Of a stretch of 64,000 bases of DNA, positions 35,350-44,068 are shown one piece after another; the stretch's first letter is position 1; the number at the start of each line of letters is the position of its first letter. The stretch comes from Novosphingobium sp. G106 (GTDB lineage: Bacteria; Pseudomonadota; Alphaproteobacteria; Sphingomonadales; Sphingomonadaceae). The notes under the pieces are model-generated. The model was not told the DNA's origin, did not search any database, and was given only the letters and a program-made list of their open reading frames with translations. Where the stretch lies: assembly GCF_019075875.1 (NCBI RefSeq), contig NZ_JAHOOZ010000001.1, positions 3,596,001 through 3,660,000 of the forward strand. Reading direction: 5' to 3'. The translations under genes and the position numbers were made by a program.

Positions 35350-36102
35350 CTAACCGGCAGTCACGCCGCCGTCCGCTGTCCAGATCGCGCCGTGGACCGC
35401 ACTCGCCGCGGGCGACGAGATGAAGCCGACGACTTCGGCGACCTCGGCCGCGTCCGTGGGTGGGCGCAGCCCCGAATAGCGCACAATCTTGGCGAAATCG
35501 GCATCGGCGGGCGGCCGCGTCGCCTCGCTGATCTCGGTCATCATGCCCCCCGGCGCGACCGCGTTGATGCGGATCGGCTTGTCGGCATATTCGAGCGCCA
35601 GCGACTTGGTCAGCTGCAGCAGCGCCGCCTTCGACATCGAATAGGGCACGATATAGGCGGTGCCGATCAGCGCGCTCTGCGACAGCACGTTGACGATGTT
35701 CCCTTGCGCTTCCAGCAGGTGCGGGATCGCCGCCTGGGCGAACCAGAACGGTGCGGCGGCATTGACCTGCATGATCTTCCAGAACTCGTCCTCGGGCACC
35801 TCGACCGCATGGTTGAACCGCATCAGGCCCGCCGCGTTGACCAGCACGTCAAGCCGGCCATAGGCCGCCACTGCCGCCTCGACTGCGGCGACGCAGTTGG
35901 CGCGTTGCGAGATGTCGGCGGGAAAGGCCGCCGCGCGTACCCCGGCGGCTTCGAGTTCGGCACGGGTCTCCTCGAGCCGATCGGCCAGCACGTCGATGAG
36001 CATCAGCGCCACGCCCTGCCGCGCCAGAACCTGCGCGATCGCCTTGCCGAGCCCCCTTGCCGCGCCCGTGACCAGGGCGACGCGCTGCGGTGTTTCGCTC
36101 AT
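35350..36102 (-). CDS. Short-chain dehydrogenase/reductase (sulfotransferase operon)
   Basis: The 250-residue SDR has TGAARGLGKA, NAAGL, the Ser in NVLSQSALIG, YSMSK as Tyr/Lys pair and ADGGVTAG at the end. Its start overlaps the stop of the DUF1214 gene by four bases and follows AGAAGGGA, so it is the third gene of the sulfotransferase - DUF1214 - SDR operon. It probably oxidises the alcohol that is the sulfotransferase acceptor, or its product. Confidence 0.9.
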   Translation of the reverse strand: MSETPQRVALVTGAARGLGKAIAQVLARQGVALMLIDVLADRLEETRAELEAAGVRAAAFPADISQRANCVAAVEAAVAAYGRLDVLVNAAGLMRFNHAVEVPEDEFWKIMQVNAAAPFWFAQAAIPHLLEAQGNIVNVLSQSALIGTAYIVPYSMSKAALLQLTKSLALEYADKPIRINAVAPGGMMTEISEATRPPADADFAKIVRYSGLRPPTDAAEVAEVVGFISSPAASAVHGAIWTADGGVTAG

Positions 36103-37115
36103 TCTCTATCCCTTCTCGACGAGGTCTGCGGCACTGCGACCGAACCGGCACCGATTGCACGAAAGATCAGTGCGCCACGGCGGCGGCCCAATGTGTCGAT
36201 GCGGTTGGGTGCGTCGCCGTCAGGCTGGGGGCCAATCGCCATGCGGATCGATCCATCGGGTTCGGTCACACAGGCATTGTCGCCGATGCCTGCACCGGGA
36301 AGCGATTCGCACCAGTGGTTGTAGGCATGGAGCGACCAGTAGCCGGGTATGCCCGCGGGGACCGTCACTTCGAGGTGCTCGCCCTCGGCCAATGCGTAGG
36401 AGCCGAGATAATAGATCGTGTCGGGATCGCCCTGCACGCCCTGCTGCATCTGCGGCGTTTCGGCATGAAAGCCGTTCGCCGCCGCGCTGGTCACCGCGCT
36501 CCATTCGAGGAAAGTGCGGATCGAGCCGACAAGCGCCGCCGCGACCTGGCCGAGCGCGGCTTCGGTATTGCCCTGCGCCAGGGTCAGATCGCGCACCGCG
36601 GGACCACCGGTCAGCACCAGCCGCGCCGGCTCGCCCTGCGGGTCGCGGTGGAGCACTCGCACGAGGATCGAGCGCGCACCGGGCAGGATCGGCAGGCTGC
36701 CAGGGCCTGTCGCATCGGCGGCGATGTCGAGCGCGAAATGGCCGCCCTCACCCACGTTCCCCGCGTGGAAGGCGGCATAAGCGGAGATGTCCGAAGAGCC
36801 GCCCGGACCGAACACATAGGTGCCGATGCCGACGCGCTCGGAATCGCGCAGCCAGCCTTCGAGCCTATAGCGTCGCGCCGGGTCGAGCCCGGCGAAAGCC
36901 ATGCGGTAGTCGGGGTTCGGCCCGCCGCGCGTCGGCAGCGCGCGCGAGAAGCCGCCTTCGGTCATCAGGTGACCGAGGAAGGCATCGCTGAGACAGGTCG
37001 TCAGGATGCGCATGACATAGGCATCGCCTTCGACCGCCGTCGCCGCATCGGGCGCCGCCGCCGCGACTTCGGCGCGCGCCGTGGCAATCGCGATGTTCAC
37101 CGCATCCCAGCTCAT
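36099..37115 (-). CDS. DUF1214 domain protein
   Basis: The 338-residue protein carries a C-terminal DUF1214-type region: DPDTIYYLGSYALAEGEHLE and TVPAGIPGYWSLHAYNHWC, plus GDNACVTEPDGSIRMAIGPQ. A DUF1254 part is not evident, so it differs from the protein at 11533. It has no signal peptide. Its start lies two bases after the sulfotransferase stop and its stop overlaps the SDR start, which shows tight translational coupling. Function is unknown; the repeated link to sulfotransferases is the main clue. Confidence 0.75.
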   Translation of the reverse strand: MSWDAVNIAIATARAEVAAAAPDAATAVEGDAYVMRILTTCLSDAFLGHLMTEGGFSRALPTRGGPNPDYRMAFAGLDPARRYRLEGWLRDSERVGIGTYVFGPGGSSDISAYAAFHAGNVGEGGHFALDIAADATGPGSLPILPGARSILVRVLHRDPQGEPARLVLTGGPAVRDLTLAQGNTEAALGQVAAALVGSIRTFLEWSAVTSAAANGFHAETPQMQQGVQGDPDTIYYLGSYALAEGEHLEVTVPAGIPGYWSLHAYNHWCESLPGAGIGDNACVTEPDGSIRMAIGPQPDGDAPNRIDTLGRRRGALIFRAIGAGSVAVPQTSSRRDRE

Positions 37116-37117
37116 GG

Positions 37118-38284
37118 TCAGACCGCCGCCGTGCGGGCGAGGCCTTCGCTCTCGCGCGGGATATCGAAGCGGAGCATGTAGTCGCCGAACTGCTCGGCAA
37201 TCTCGCTGTCGACCAGCCCCCACTGCTCGATCGTGTATTCGTTCTTGCCGCGCGCGTTCTTGGGATTGTCGCGGTGCCAGTCGCCGACCGACTTTGCGAT
37301 CGCATCGGGCGTGTCGATACCGATGCCGGCGTGGATCCGGCGCATCTCGGCCACCGGGTTCTCGATCAGGGTGTAATAGTCGACGTGGACCACCCGGCTG
37401 CCGTTCGGGGCGCGGTCGAATTCCATGATCCGGTCGATATGCCGCTGGATGAAATGGCGCATGTTGCGCCCGACTTCGTGCGGATCGACGTCGACCGCGC
37501 GCATCTTGCGCAGGTTGAACGTCATCTTGCAGATCGAGGCGAGCGTCTGCACCGGATCGCGGTGCGTCATGACGAAACGCGCATCGGGATAGACCTCCAG
37601 GATCTCGTCCATCGCGATGACGTGGTTCGGATACTTGAGCGCCCAGGGCTTCGTCGGCGACATCCATTGCAGGAGCTGGAGCTGGCGCTTGTGGACCTTG
37701 TAGGTCTCGACCATGTCGAGCTCGTCGAGCAGGTAATCGAAGTAGCCGGGCACGCGGAACAGGTTGTTGAGCCCGGCCGCGCCATAGGACTGCTGGAGAA
37801 AAGCGTGGCATTCGTCCGAGCCGTCCTCGTCGTAAAGATGCAGCGCGTCGAAGCCCTCGAAAGTCGGCTGGCGCCGCGCGGCCCATTCCTTGCGGCGGCG
37901 CTGCGCCGATTCCGGATCGAACCCCGGCGGCGGATTGGGTGACATCGATTCCCAGGTACGGATCAACCGGAAACGCTCATCGCGATCGAACAGGTACTGG
38001 AAATAGGTCGTGCCCGATCGCGGCAGGCCCATCAGGAAGACCGGCGCCTCGATCTTCTCGTCGGCGATCTCGGGATGATCCTGCACCCATTTCTGGCCTT
38101 CGAGGCGATTGACCTGGTCTTGGCCGAACAGGTGCCGGGTCATCGCCTCGCCTTCGGCGGAGAGGTTGCCGGTGTCGGCCAGCGCTTCGGCCAGCCGCGC
38201 CAGGTTGCTCCCGACGGCCGGATCGCCGTCCGATATCCCGACCTTGTCTTCGGCCCCGGCTATGATCGCGGCGGCATCGAGCAT
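37118..38284 (-). CDS. Sulfotransferase family protein (Sulfotransfer_3 type)
   Basis: The 388-residue protein has the PAPS loop PVFLMGLPRSGTTYFQYLF near residue 85 and FVMTHRDPVQTLASICKMTF, the second cofactor-binding segment. The C-terminal DWHRDNPKNARGKNEYT is typical of this family. Size and order match the sulfotransferase at 10373, although the two are clearly diverged. It leads a three-gene operon with DUF1214 and SDR genes. GGGAGA precedes the ATG. The acceptor is probably a hydroxylated lipid or steroid-like compound, which is inference. Confidence 0.87.
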   Translation of the reverse strand: MLDAAAIIAGAEDKVGISDGDPAVGSNLARLAEALADTGNLSAEGEAMTRHLFGQDQVNRLEGQKWVQDHPEIADEKIEAPVFLMGLPRSGTTYFQYLFDRDERFRLIRTWESMSPNPPPGFDPESAQRRRKEWAARRQPTFEGFDALHLYDEDGSDECHAFLQQSYGAAGLNNLFRVPGYFDYLLDELDMVETYKVHKRQLQLLQWMSPTKPWALKYPNHVIAMDEILEVYPDARFVMTHRDPVQTLASICKMTFNLRKMRAVDVDPHEVGRNMRHFIQRHIDRIMEFDRAPNGSRVVHVDYYTLIENPVAEMRRIHAGIGIDTPDAIAKSVGDWHRDNPKNARGKNEYTIEQWGLVDSEIAEQFGDYMLRFDIPRESEGLARTAAV

Positions 38285-38367
38285 CTGATATCTCCCGGTA
38301 TCTCTTATCCGGCAAGCTTAGGCACAGGGTACCAGCCTCGGCAATGCGGACCGGCTTCGCCCCGGCG

Positions 38368-39408
38368 TTAAACGTCGCGGAAGTGCGGCATGACCTCCTT
38401 GGCGAACAGGCGCAGCTCGCGCGCCTGCTGCTCGGGATCGGGCACGCCGGTGGGGGTGATGAAGAACCACTCCGGGTTGATGACGTCCCTGATCTGCTCC
38501 ATCTCGCGGATGCAGTCATCGGGCGTGCCGACCACCGCGCGGTTGGGCGCGAATTCTTCCAGCGTCACCTGCTTGCCACCGAACATCGCCGCTTCTGCCA
38601 GTTCGTCGCGATCCGCCTTGGCGCCGATATCGTCGTAGCTCCGCCAGACACGAACGATGTTGGCGAGGAAGTCGGGATCGAGCTCCGCCCGCGTCGGGGC
38701 GATATGAACGTCGCGCATCAGCGCTAGTGTCGAGGGCCGACCGTGCTCGGCAGCAATCGCCTTGTAGGTCGCGACCTTGCCCTGCAGTTCGAGCAGATGC
38801 TCGGCAAAGCTGATCAGCCAACCGTCGCCGAGCCGCCCTGCCCGCTTCATCGCCGGCTCGCTGACCGCGCCGATCCAGATCGGCGGGACGTGGCCGTTCA
38901 GCGGCGGCGGCTGGATAGTGACGTCGTCGATCCGGAAATGCTGGCCATGGTAGGAGAAGGCCTCGCCCTTCATCGCCAGCGGCAATAGCTCCAGGCATTC
39001 CTCGAAGCGTTTGGCCCGCGTCTTGAAGCTCCAGCCGCAGTTCTCGAACTCATCGGGCTTGTAGCCGATGCCCGCGCCCAGAATCAGCCGGTTGTTCGCC
39101 ATCTCGTTGATCGTGTTCACTTCCTCGGCCACTTCGAGCGGGTGGCGCGAAGGCAGCAGGAAGATGTTGGTGCAGAACTGCATGGTGCGCGTCCGTGCCA
39201 TCAGCGCTGAGAGCATGGGCAACGGCGCCGAGGGCTCGGTCGCCTGATCGCCGCCGAAAGCGGTGCTCGCGGCGAAGCGGTGATGCCCGCACCAGCCGAG
39301 GTCGTAGCCCAGGTCCTCCATCTCGTTCAGATAGCTGAACAGCCCGCCGTAGGGATCGGACGAGGCCCGGTCGATCCGGTTGCGCGAGACGATGATGCCG
39401 AATTTCAT
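38368..39408 (-). CDS. LLM-class flavin-dependent oxidoreductase (luciferase-like)
   Basis: The 346-residue TIM-barrel protein begins MKFGIIVSRN and shows FCTNIFLLPSRHPLEVAEEV, LILGAGIGYKPDEFE and PPIWIGAVSEPAMKRAGRLG, the cofactor-binding segments of the bacterial luciferase-like monooxygenase family. It may use FMN or F420 for oxidation or Baeyer-Villiger-type chemistry. It is divergent from an SDR with a short inverted repeat between them (39463). Confidence 0.88.
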   Translation of the reverse strand: MKFGIIVSRNRIDRASSDPYGGLFSYLNEMEDLGYDLGWCGHHRFAASTAFGGDQATEPSAPLPMLSALMARTRTMQFCTNIFLLPSRHPLEVAEEVNTINEMANNRLILGAGIGYKPDEFENCGWSFKTRAKRFEECLELLPLAMKGEAFSYHGQHFRIDDVTIQPPPLNGHVPPIWIGAVSEPAMKRAGRLGDGWLISFAEHLLELQGKVATYKAIAAEHGRPSTLALMRDVHIAPTRAELDPDFLANIVRVWRSYDDIGAKADRDELAEAAMFGGKQVTLEEFAPNRAVVGTPDDCIREMEQIRDVINPEWFFITPTGVPDPEQQARELRLFAKEVMPHFRDV

Positions 39409-39462
39409 GCCATCTCTCCGAGCTTTATTTTTGTGTGATCGTCACCTTGTTAGCGCGGTGCA

Positions 39463-39476
39463 AACCTGTCAAGGTT
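39463..39476. promoter_or_regulatory. Short inverted repeat between the luciferase-like and SDR genes
   Basis: AACCT-GTCA-AGGTT has five-base perfect arms in the 105-base divergent gap. It is a plausible operator but short enough to arise by chance. Confidence 0.3.
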
Positions 39477-39513
39477 CGAGCAGAATAACGACGGGCCAAA
39501 ATAACGGGAGAGT

Positions 39514-40284
39514 ATGATGAGCGGATCCGGAAAGCGCCTTGCGGGCAAGGTCGCGATCGTGACCGGCGCGGGCCAGGGCATCGGCGAGGCGATCGCGCTG
39601 GCCTATGCGGCCGAGGGCGCCAAGGTGATCGTCACCGGCCGAACCAAGAGCAAGCTAGATGAGGTCGTCGGCAAGATCGAGGCGGCGGGCGGCACCGCGC
39701 TCGCCATCGAAGCACTGGCCGGCAACAAGGAGCATGCGGTCCTAACGGTCGACCGTGCGGTGGCCGAATGGGGCCGGGTCGACGCGCTGGTCAACAACGC
39801 CCACACCTTCACCGATTTCCTGCCGATCGAGGACCCGAAGATGGAAGAGAACTGCATGATCGACATGCAGTCCGCCTTTATCGGTTCGCTACAGCTGATG
39901 CAGCTCTGCTTCCCGCACATGCAGAAGCAGGGCGGCGGCGCGATCATCAACATGGGATCGAGCTATGGCCCCCGCAGCGAGCCGGGCTTCCTCGCCTATT
40001 CGGCGAGCAAAGAGGCGATCCGCTCGCTGACGCGCACCGCCGCCAAGGAATGGGGCAAGCACGGCATCCGCGTGAACACGATCCTGCCCTCGGCACTGAC
40101 GCCCAAGTCGATCTGGTATCTTGAGGATTCAGGCACTTACGACGTGGAATTGGCCAAAGTCGCGATGGGCCGTTTCGGCGGCCCAGACGACATCGCGCCG
40201 ACCGCGGTGTTCCTGGCAAGCGACGAATCCAACTACGTCACCGGCCAGACGATCGGCGTCGATGGCGGCAGCACGATGTTCTGA
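39514..40284 (+). CDS. Short-chain dehydrogenase/reductase
   Basis: The 256-residue SDR has TGAGQGIGEA, NNAHTF, the Ser in NMGSSYGPRSEP, YSASK and VDGGSTMF. The start is ATG 39514 or ATG 39517, both close behind GGGAGAG. It is first in a plus-strand run of SDR - VOC - SDR - CMD genes with gaps of 1 to about 20 bases, which should work together on one pathway. Confidence 0.9.
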   Translation: MMSGSGKRLAGKVAIVTGAGQGIGEAIALAYAAEGAKVIVTGRTKSKLDEVVGKIEAAGGTALAIEALAGNKEHAVLTVDRAVAEWGRVDALVNNAHTFTDFLPIEDPKMEENCMIDMQSAFIGSLQLMQLCFPHMQKQGGGAIINMGSSYGPRSEPGFLAYSASKEAIRSLTRTAAKEWGKHGIRVNTILPSALTPKSIWYLEDSGTYDVELAKVAMGRFGGPDDIAPTAVFLASDESNYVTGQTIGVDGGSTMF

Positions 40285-40295
40285 GGGAGCCGGCG

Positions 40296-40760
40296 ATGAA
40301 GAAGTTCGTCAATCACGTCGATCACGTCGCCTGGATGTCGCGGCCCGAAAACCTCGACGCCAACGTCGCGCAGCTCGAGAAGCTGACCGGCGCCACGCTC
40401 ACCCGCTTCGTGCGCGAGGACATGGGCTTCACCATGTGCATCTCGTGGGAAGCCGGCCTCGAAGTCGTCGCGCCGATGGAACGGCGCACCGAGTTCAACG
40501 CCTGGCTATGGAGCGAGCTCGAGAAGAAGGGCGAAGGCGTGTCTTCGGTGGTCTTCGGCGTAAAGAACCTCGATGCACACAAGGCGCGGCTGGAAGCGAT
40601 GGGCTTTCCCGTCGGCCCGCTGATGGACGATCACCCGGACTCGCCCTGGCACGACAAGCTCGTGCTGTGGGAGCGCATGGCCGGCGAGGCGATGAACACC
40701 AATATCGTCCTCGGCGACATCGACTACGCCGACGCGGTCATTCCCTTTGGAGAGGCCTGA
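40296..40760 (+). CDS. VOC family protein (paralogue of the one at 5906)
   Basis: The 154-residue protein opens NHVDHVAWMSRPENLDANVA and has GVSSVVFGVKNLDAHKARLE in the second module. The first module matches the VOC protein at 5906-6400 closely, so both derive from one ancestor and may act on related substrates. It lies in the SDR - VOC - SDR - CMD operon, where it could lyse, isomerise or ring-open an intermediate. The exact reaction is unknown. Confidence 0.75.
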   Translation: MKKFVNHVDHVAWMSRPENLDANVAQLEKLTGATLTRFVREDMGFTMCISWEAGLEVVAPMERRTEFNAWLWSELEKKGEGVSSVVFGVKNLDAHKARLEAMGFPVGPLMDDHPDSPWHDKLVLWERMAGEAMNTNIVLGDIDYADAVIPFGEA

Positions 40761-40761
40761 C

Positions 40762-41571
40762 ATGGCGATCGCCGACGTCTCGAATGTTGACCTTGCCGAC
40801 CTCATCTCGTTGAAAGGCCGCACCGCCGTCGTCACCGGCGGCGCGCAGGGGCTCGGCAAGGCCATGGCCCGACGCCTTGCGGAAGCGGGCGCATCGGTGC
40901 TGATCGGCGATATCAAGCTGGAGGCGGCGCAGGCAGCGGCCGAGGAGCTGAGCCGACGCTACGGCGGCAAGGTGATCGCTACCCGGCTCGACGTAACCGA
41001 CAGTGCCTCGATCGGCGATGCCGCAGCCTTGGCAGAGGCCGAGTTCGGCAGCATCGGCATCTGGGTCAATAACGCCGGGCTCTATCCGAACATTCGCCTG
41101 CTCGACATGACCGACGAGACCTGGGACCAGGTCATGGCGGTCAATCTGCGCGGGGTCTTCGCGAGTTGCCGCGAGGCGGCGCGGCGGATGATCGAGGCGG
41201 GGCGCGGCGGCGTGCTGGTCAACGTCGTCTCCACCGCAGGCTTCGCCGGCGTCGCGCCCGGCGTCTCGGCCTATGTTGCCTCGAAGCACGGCGTGCGCGG
41301 TCTCAACCGCCAGCTCGCGATCGAGCTCGCCCCGCACGGCATCCGCGTGCTCGGCGTGGCGCCAACCTTCTGCGAGACCGAAGGCAATACGGCTGCGCTG
41401 GCGGAATTGCCCGACAGCGTGCGCAGCGAGATATCCGCGACGCTGACCTCGCGGCTTGGCCGCGTCGGCGTGCCCGACGACATCGCCCGCGTCGTGCTGT
41501 TCGCGGCCTCGGACATGGCCCTGTTCATGACCGGCAGCAAGCTCCTCGCCGACGCCGGCGAGATTGCCTGA
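40762..41571 (+). CDS. Short-chain dehydrogenase/reductase
   Basis: The 269-residue SDR has TGGAQGLGKA, NNAGLYPN, the Ser in NVVSTAGFAG and YVASK. It starts one base after the VOC stop behind GGAGAGG. The C-terminus AADMALFMTG-like segment with ADAGEIA replaces the common DGG ending. It belongs to the four-gene plus-strand operon. Confidence 0.9.
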   Translation: MAIADVSNVDLADLISLKGRTAVVTGGAQGLGKAMARRLAEAGASVLIGDIKLEAAQAAAEELSRRYGGKVIATRLDVTDSASIGDAAALAEAEFGSIGIWVNNAGLYPNIRLLDMTDETWDQVMAVNLRGVFASCREAARRMIEAGRGGVLVNVVSTAGFAGVAPGVSAYVASKHGVRGLNRQLAIELAPHGIRVLGVAPTFCETEGNTAALAELPDSVRSEISATLTSRLGRVGVPDDIARVVLFAASDMALFMTGSKLLADAGEIA

Positions 41572-41591
41572 CAGGAGCCAGACCTTTGACC

Positions 41592-42227
41592 ATGCAGACC
41601 CAGGCCGGCGAGACGATCGCCGCGCGCCACGACGAAGTGCTCGGCCACCCCCCGCGCCTGCCGCCGCTCGACCGCGCTTCGGTGGCCGCAGAGGTACAGG
41701 CGGCGACCGATCACCTACGCGGCGGCGCAACGCCTGGCAGGCCGCCGCTGCCGCTCGACGCGATCCCCGAGATCATGTTCACCATGTGCCGCTTTCCGGA
41801 CCTGTGGCAGCGGCTGATGGACCTGACGATCGAAATCCAGGGCACCTCCGCCACCCTGCCGCTACGCGACCGCAAGCTCGCCATCCTGCGCACCGGGTGG
41901 CTCTGCCAGGCGCCCTACGAATTCGGCGAGCACGTCAATCAGGCGAAGCGCGCCGGCCTGACCAGCGAGGAGATCGAGCGCGTCACCGCGGGATCGACCG
42001 CGCCCGGATGGGACGCACACGAGCGGGCCATCCTGCGTGCCGCAGAGGAGCTGCATGCGGGCGCCATGATCGGCGACGAGACCTGGAACCGGCTGGCGCA
42101 GCGGCTCGACGAACAGCAACTCGTCGAACTGCTGATCGTAGTCGGCCAGTTCACCGCTACCGCTTACTTTCAGAACGCGCTGCGCCTGCGCCTCGAAGCC
42201 GGCAACGACGGACTCGCGGCCCGCTAA
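41592..42227 (+). CDS. Carboxymuconolactone decarboxylase (AhpD-like) family protein
   Basis: The 211-residue all-helical protein has the family core ILRTGWLCQAPYEFGEHVNQ, with one Cys and the EFGEH motif, followed by AKRAGLTSEEIERVT. Only one of the two Cys found in AhpD peroxidase-type members is present, so a lactone- or ring-processing role, or none, is more likely than peroxidase activity. The listed start is ATG 41592; TTG 41586 is better spaced from AGGAG and may be the true start. Its stop overlaps that of the converging P450. Confidence 0.8.
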   Translation: MQTQAGETIAARHDEVLGHPPRLPPLDRASVAAEVQAATDHLRGGATPGRPPLPLDAIPEIMFTMCRFPDLWQRLMDLTIEIQGTSATLPLRDRKLAILRTGWLCQAPYEFGEHVNQAKRAGLTSEEIERVTAGSTAPGWDAHERAILRAAEELHAGAMIGDETWNRLAQRLDEQQLVELLIVVGQFTATAYFQNALRLRLEAGNDGLAAR

Positions 42228-43492
42228 GCCGGCGTGAACTCGATGAAGAGGTCCGACAGGCTGCGGAAGGTATAGGTCGGCTCGAAACGGTAGCGGCGTG
42301 CATCGGCGGGACCGTGATGTTCTTCCGAGATGCTGATGTCCTGCACGCGCGCCAGCAGCTGCTCGATCGCGATGCGCGATTCCATCCGGCCGAGCGGAGC
42401 GCCGAGGCAGCCGTGCGCGCCGCGGCTGAAGCCCATGTGGTCGCGCAGGCCGGGGCGGTCGATGTCGAAGCGGTCGGGATCGGCGAAATGGGCGGGGTCG
42501 TTGCTTGCGGCGTAAATGCAGACGGTGATGATCGTGCCCGCAGGCACTGCCACATCGCCAAGCGCCGTGTCGCGCAACGCCAGCCGATAGGTCGTTTTGA
42601 CCGGCGCGTCGTAGCGCAGGACTTCCTCGATGAAGTCCGAGATCCGCTCGGGCTCGCGCCACAGCCGTGCCTGCAGTGCCGGGTCCTCGCCGAGGATCAG
42701 GATCGCCATCGAGATCAGCCGCGAGGTCGTGTCCTGTCCCGCCCCGAACAGGAACCGGGCGAGATTGGACAGCGTGTCGAAGTCGGGCACCGAGCCGTCC
42801 TTGAACCGCGCCTGGACCAGCTCGGACATCAGGTCGCCGCGCGGGCTTTCCAGCCGCTCGCGCAGGTAGTCGTCGAAACGCGGCTTCATGAAGATCAGCG
42901 GGTCCGGCCCAACCTTGTGCACGGCGTCGCCGTCCAGCTGGCTCGGCGGCGCGCCGATCAGGTCGAGCAGTTCGGCCCGGTCGCCCTCGGGAATGCCGAG
43001 CAGGTCGGAGATCGCATAGGTCGTCGTCGCATGGGCATAGTCGGGCACGACCGCGCATTTGCCCGAGGCGACGAAGCCGTCGATCAGCCGGTCCGACAGC
43101 GCGCGCAGATAGTCCTCGTTCGCCTTCAGCCGCTTGTAGGTCAGCAGGCTGCCCAGCAGCATGCGGTGCTCGGCGTGCTTCTTGCCGTCCATGCAGACGA
43201 GATGGTCGGCCCAGGGCAGGTCCGGCCCATGCTCCGCAAGCTGGCCGGTGATATCGTGCGCCTGCGGCGCGAACGGAAGGCCGGGAATCGGCCCGACGAC
43301 CGAGCAGGCGTTCGAATAGACGCCCGACTTGTCGGTGAGCACCGCGTTGGCCTCTTCGAAGCCGGTCACCATCAGCGTGCCGTGGTGCGGCTCCCAAGCG
43401 ACCGGCGCCCTGGCGCGCAACATGCCGAAATAGTCCTTCGGCCGGTCGATGATCGCGGGGTCGCTGTAAAAATCGGGCTCGGGCTTGTTCAT
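42224..43492 (-). CDS. Cytochrome P450 (class I bacterial type)
   Basis: The 422-residue monooxygenase has FGAGQDTTSRL in the I helix, EEVLRYD (ExxR, Glu290 and Arg293) and FSRGAHGCLGAPLGR with heme Cys362. It is a paralogue of the P450 at 21903 but clearly diverged. The start at 43492 follows GGGAGAGAG. It converges with the CMD gene, stop codons overlapping by three or four bases, and is divergent from HU. It needs an outside ferredoxin system. A hydroxylated product would fit the sulfotransferases and SDRs nearby. Confidence 0.93.
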   Translation of the reverse strand: MNKPEPDFYSDPAIIDRPKDYFGMLRARAPVAWEPHHGTLMVTGFEEANAVLTDKSGVYSNACSVVGPIPGLPFAPQAHDITGQLAEHGPDLPWADHLVCMDGKKHAEHRMLLGSLLTYKRLKANEDYLRALSDRLIDGFVASGKCAVVPDYAHATTTYAISDLLGIPEGDRAELLDLIGAPPSQLDGDAVHKVGPDPLIFMKPRFDDYLRERLESPRGDLMSELVQARFKDGSVPDFDTLSNLARFLFGAGQDTTSRLISMAILILGEDPALQARLWREPERISDFIEEVLRYDAPVKTTYRLALRDTALGDVAVPAGTIITVCIYAASNDPAHFADPDRFDIDRPGLRDHMGFSRGAHGCLGAPLGRMESRIAIEQLLARVQDISISEEHHGPADARRYRFEPTYTFRSLSDLFIEFTPA

Positions 43493-43736
43493 CGGCGCAA
43501 CTCTCTCCCAGGCAACCTTGCTAACATAGCGACGAACGAGCAACAAGGCCCCGGCACTGCGCCATTTTCGAGCGTTTTCGTCGCTAGTTCGTCAATTGGT
43601 GGCAAAATGTCGGTGAATAACCCATCCCGCTCCGGCGAATTTTGCGAAAACCGTGCATTCCCGGGCTTTCTGCACTGGAATTCCCGATTGGGCTGGGCTA
43701 GCCGGGCGCACCTCATCACTGAAGGACTCCACTCAC

Positions 43737-44012
43737 ATGAACAACAACGACATCGCCGACGTTCTCGCCGCCGACAACGGCATCACCAAGACCGACGCGC
43801 GCAAGCTGGTCGACGGCGTGTTCGCCGCGATCGCCGATGCCGCTGCGAAGGGCGAAGAAGTTTCGCTGAACGGTTTCGGCAAGTTCAAGGTCAAGGACAG
43901 CCCGGCCCGCGAAGGCCGCAACCCGGCCACCGGCGCTGCCATGCAGATCGCCGCGTCGAAGAAGCTGACCTTCGCGCCCGCCAAGGCGGTCAAGGACAAG
44001 CTGAACGGCTGA
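43737..44012 (+). CDS. HU family nucleoid-associated protein
   Basis: The 91-residue DNA-binding protein starts MNNNDIADVLAADNGITKTD and has the HU core GEEVSLNGFGKFKVKDSPAR with EGRNPATGAAMQI in the DNA-binding arm. It binds and bends DNA without strong sequence preference. AAGGA is upstream and a strong terminator follows. It is a housekeeping-type gene inside the catabolic region. Confidence 0.95.
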   Translation: MNNNDIADVLAADNGITKTDARKLVDGVFAAIADAAAKGEEVSLNGFGKFKVKDSPAREGRNPATGAAMQIAASKKLTFAPAKAVKDKLNG

Positions 44013-44018
44013 TCCTAT

Positions 44019-44056
44019 CCTCGCGCCCCGCGGTGAGCGGGGCGCGAGGTTATTCT
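44019..44056 (+). terminator. Rho-independent terminator of the HU gene
   Basis: CCTCGCGCCCCGC, loop GGTGA, GCGGGGCGCGAGG is a 13-base perfect stem followed by TTATTCTT, six bases after the HU stop codon. It also stands at the end of the converging arylsulfatase gene. Confidence 0.85.
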
Positions 44057-44068
44057 TCTAGAGTATTT

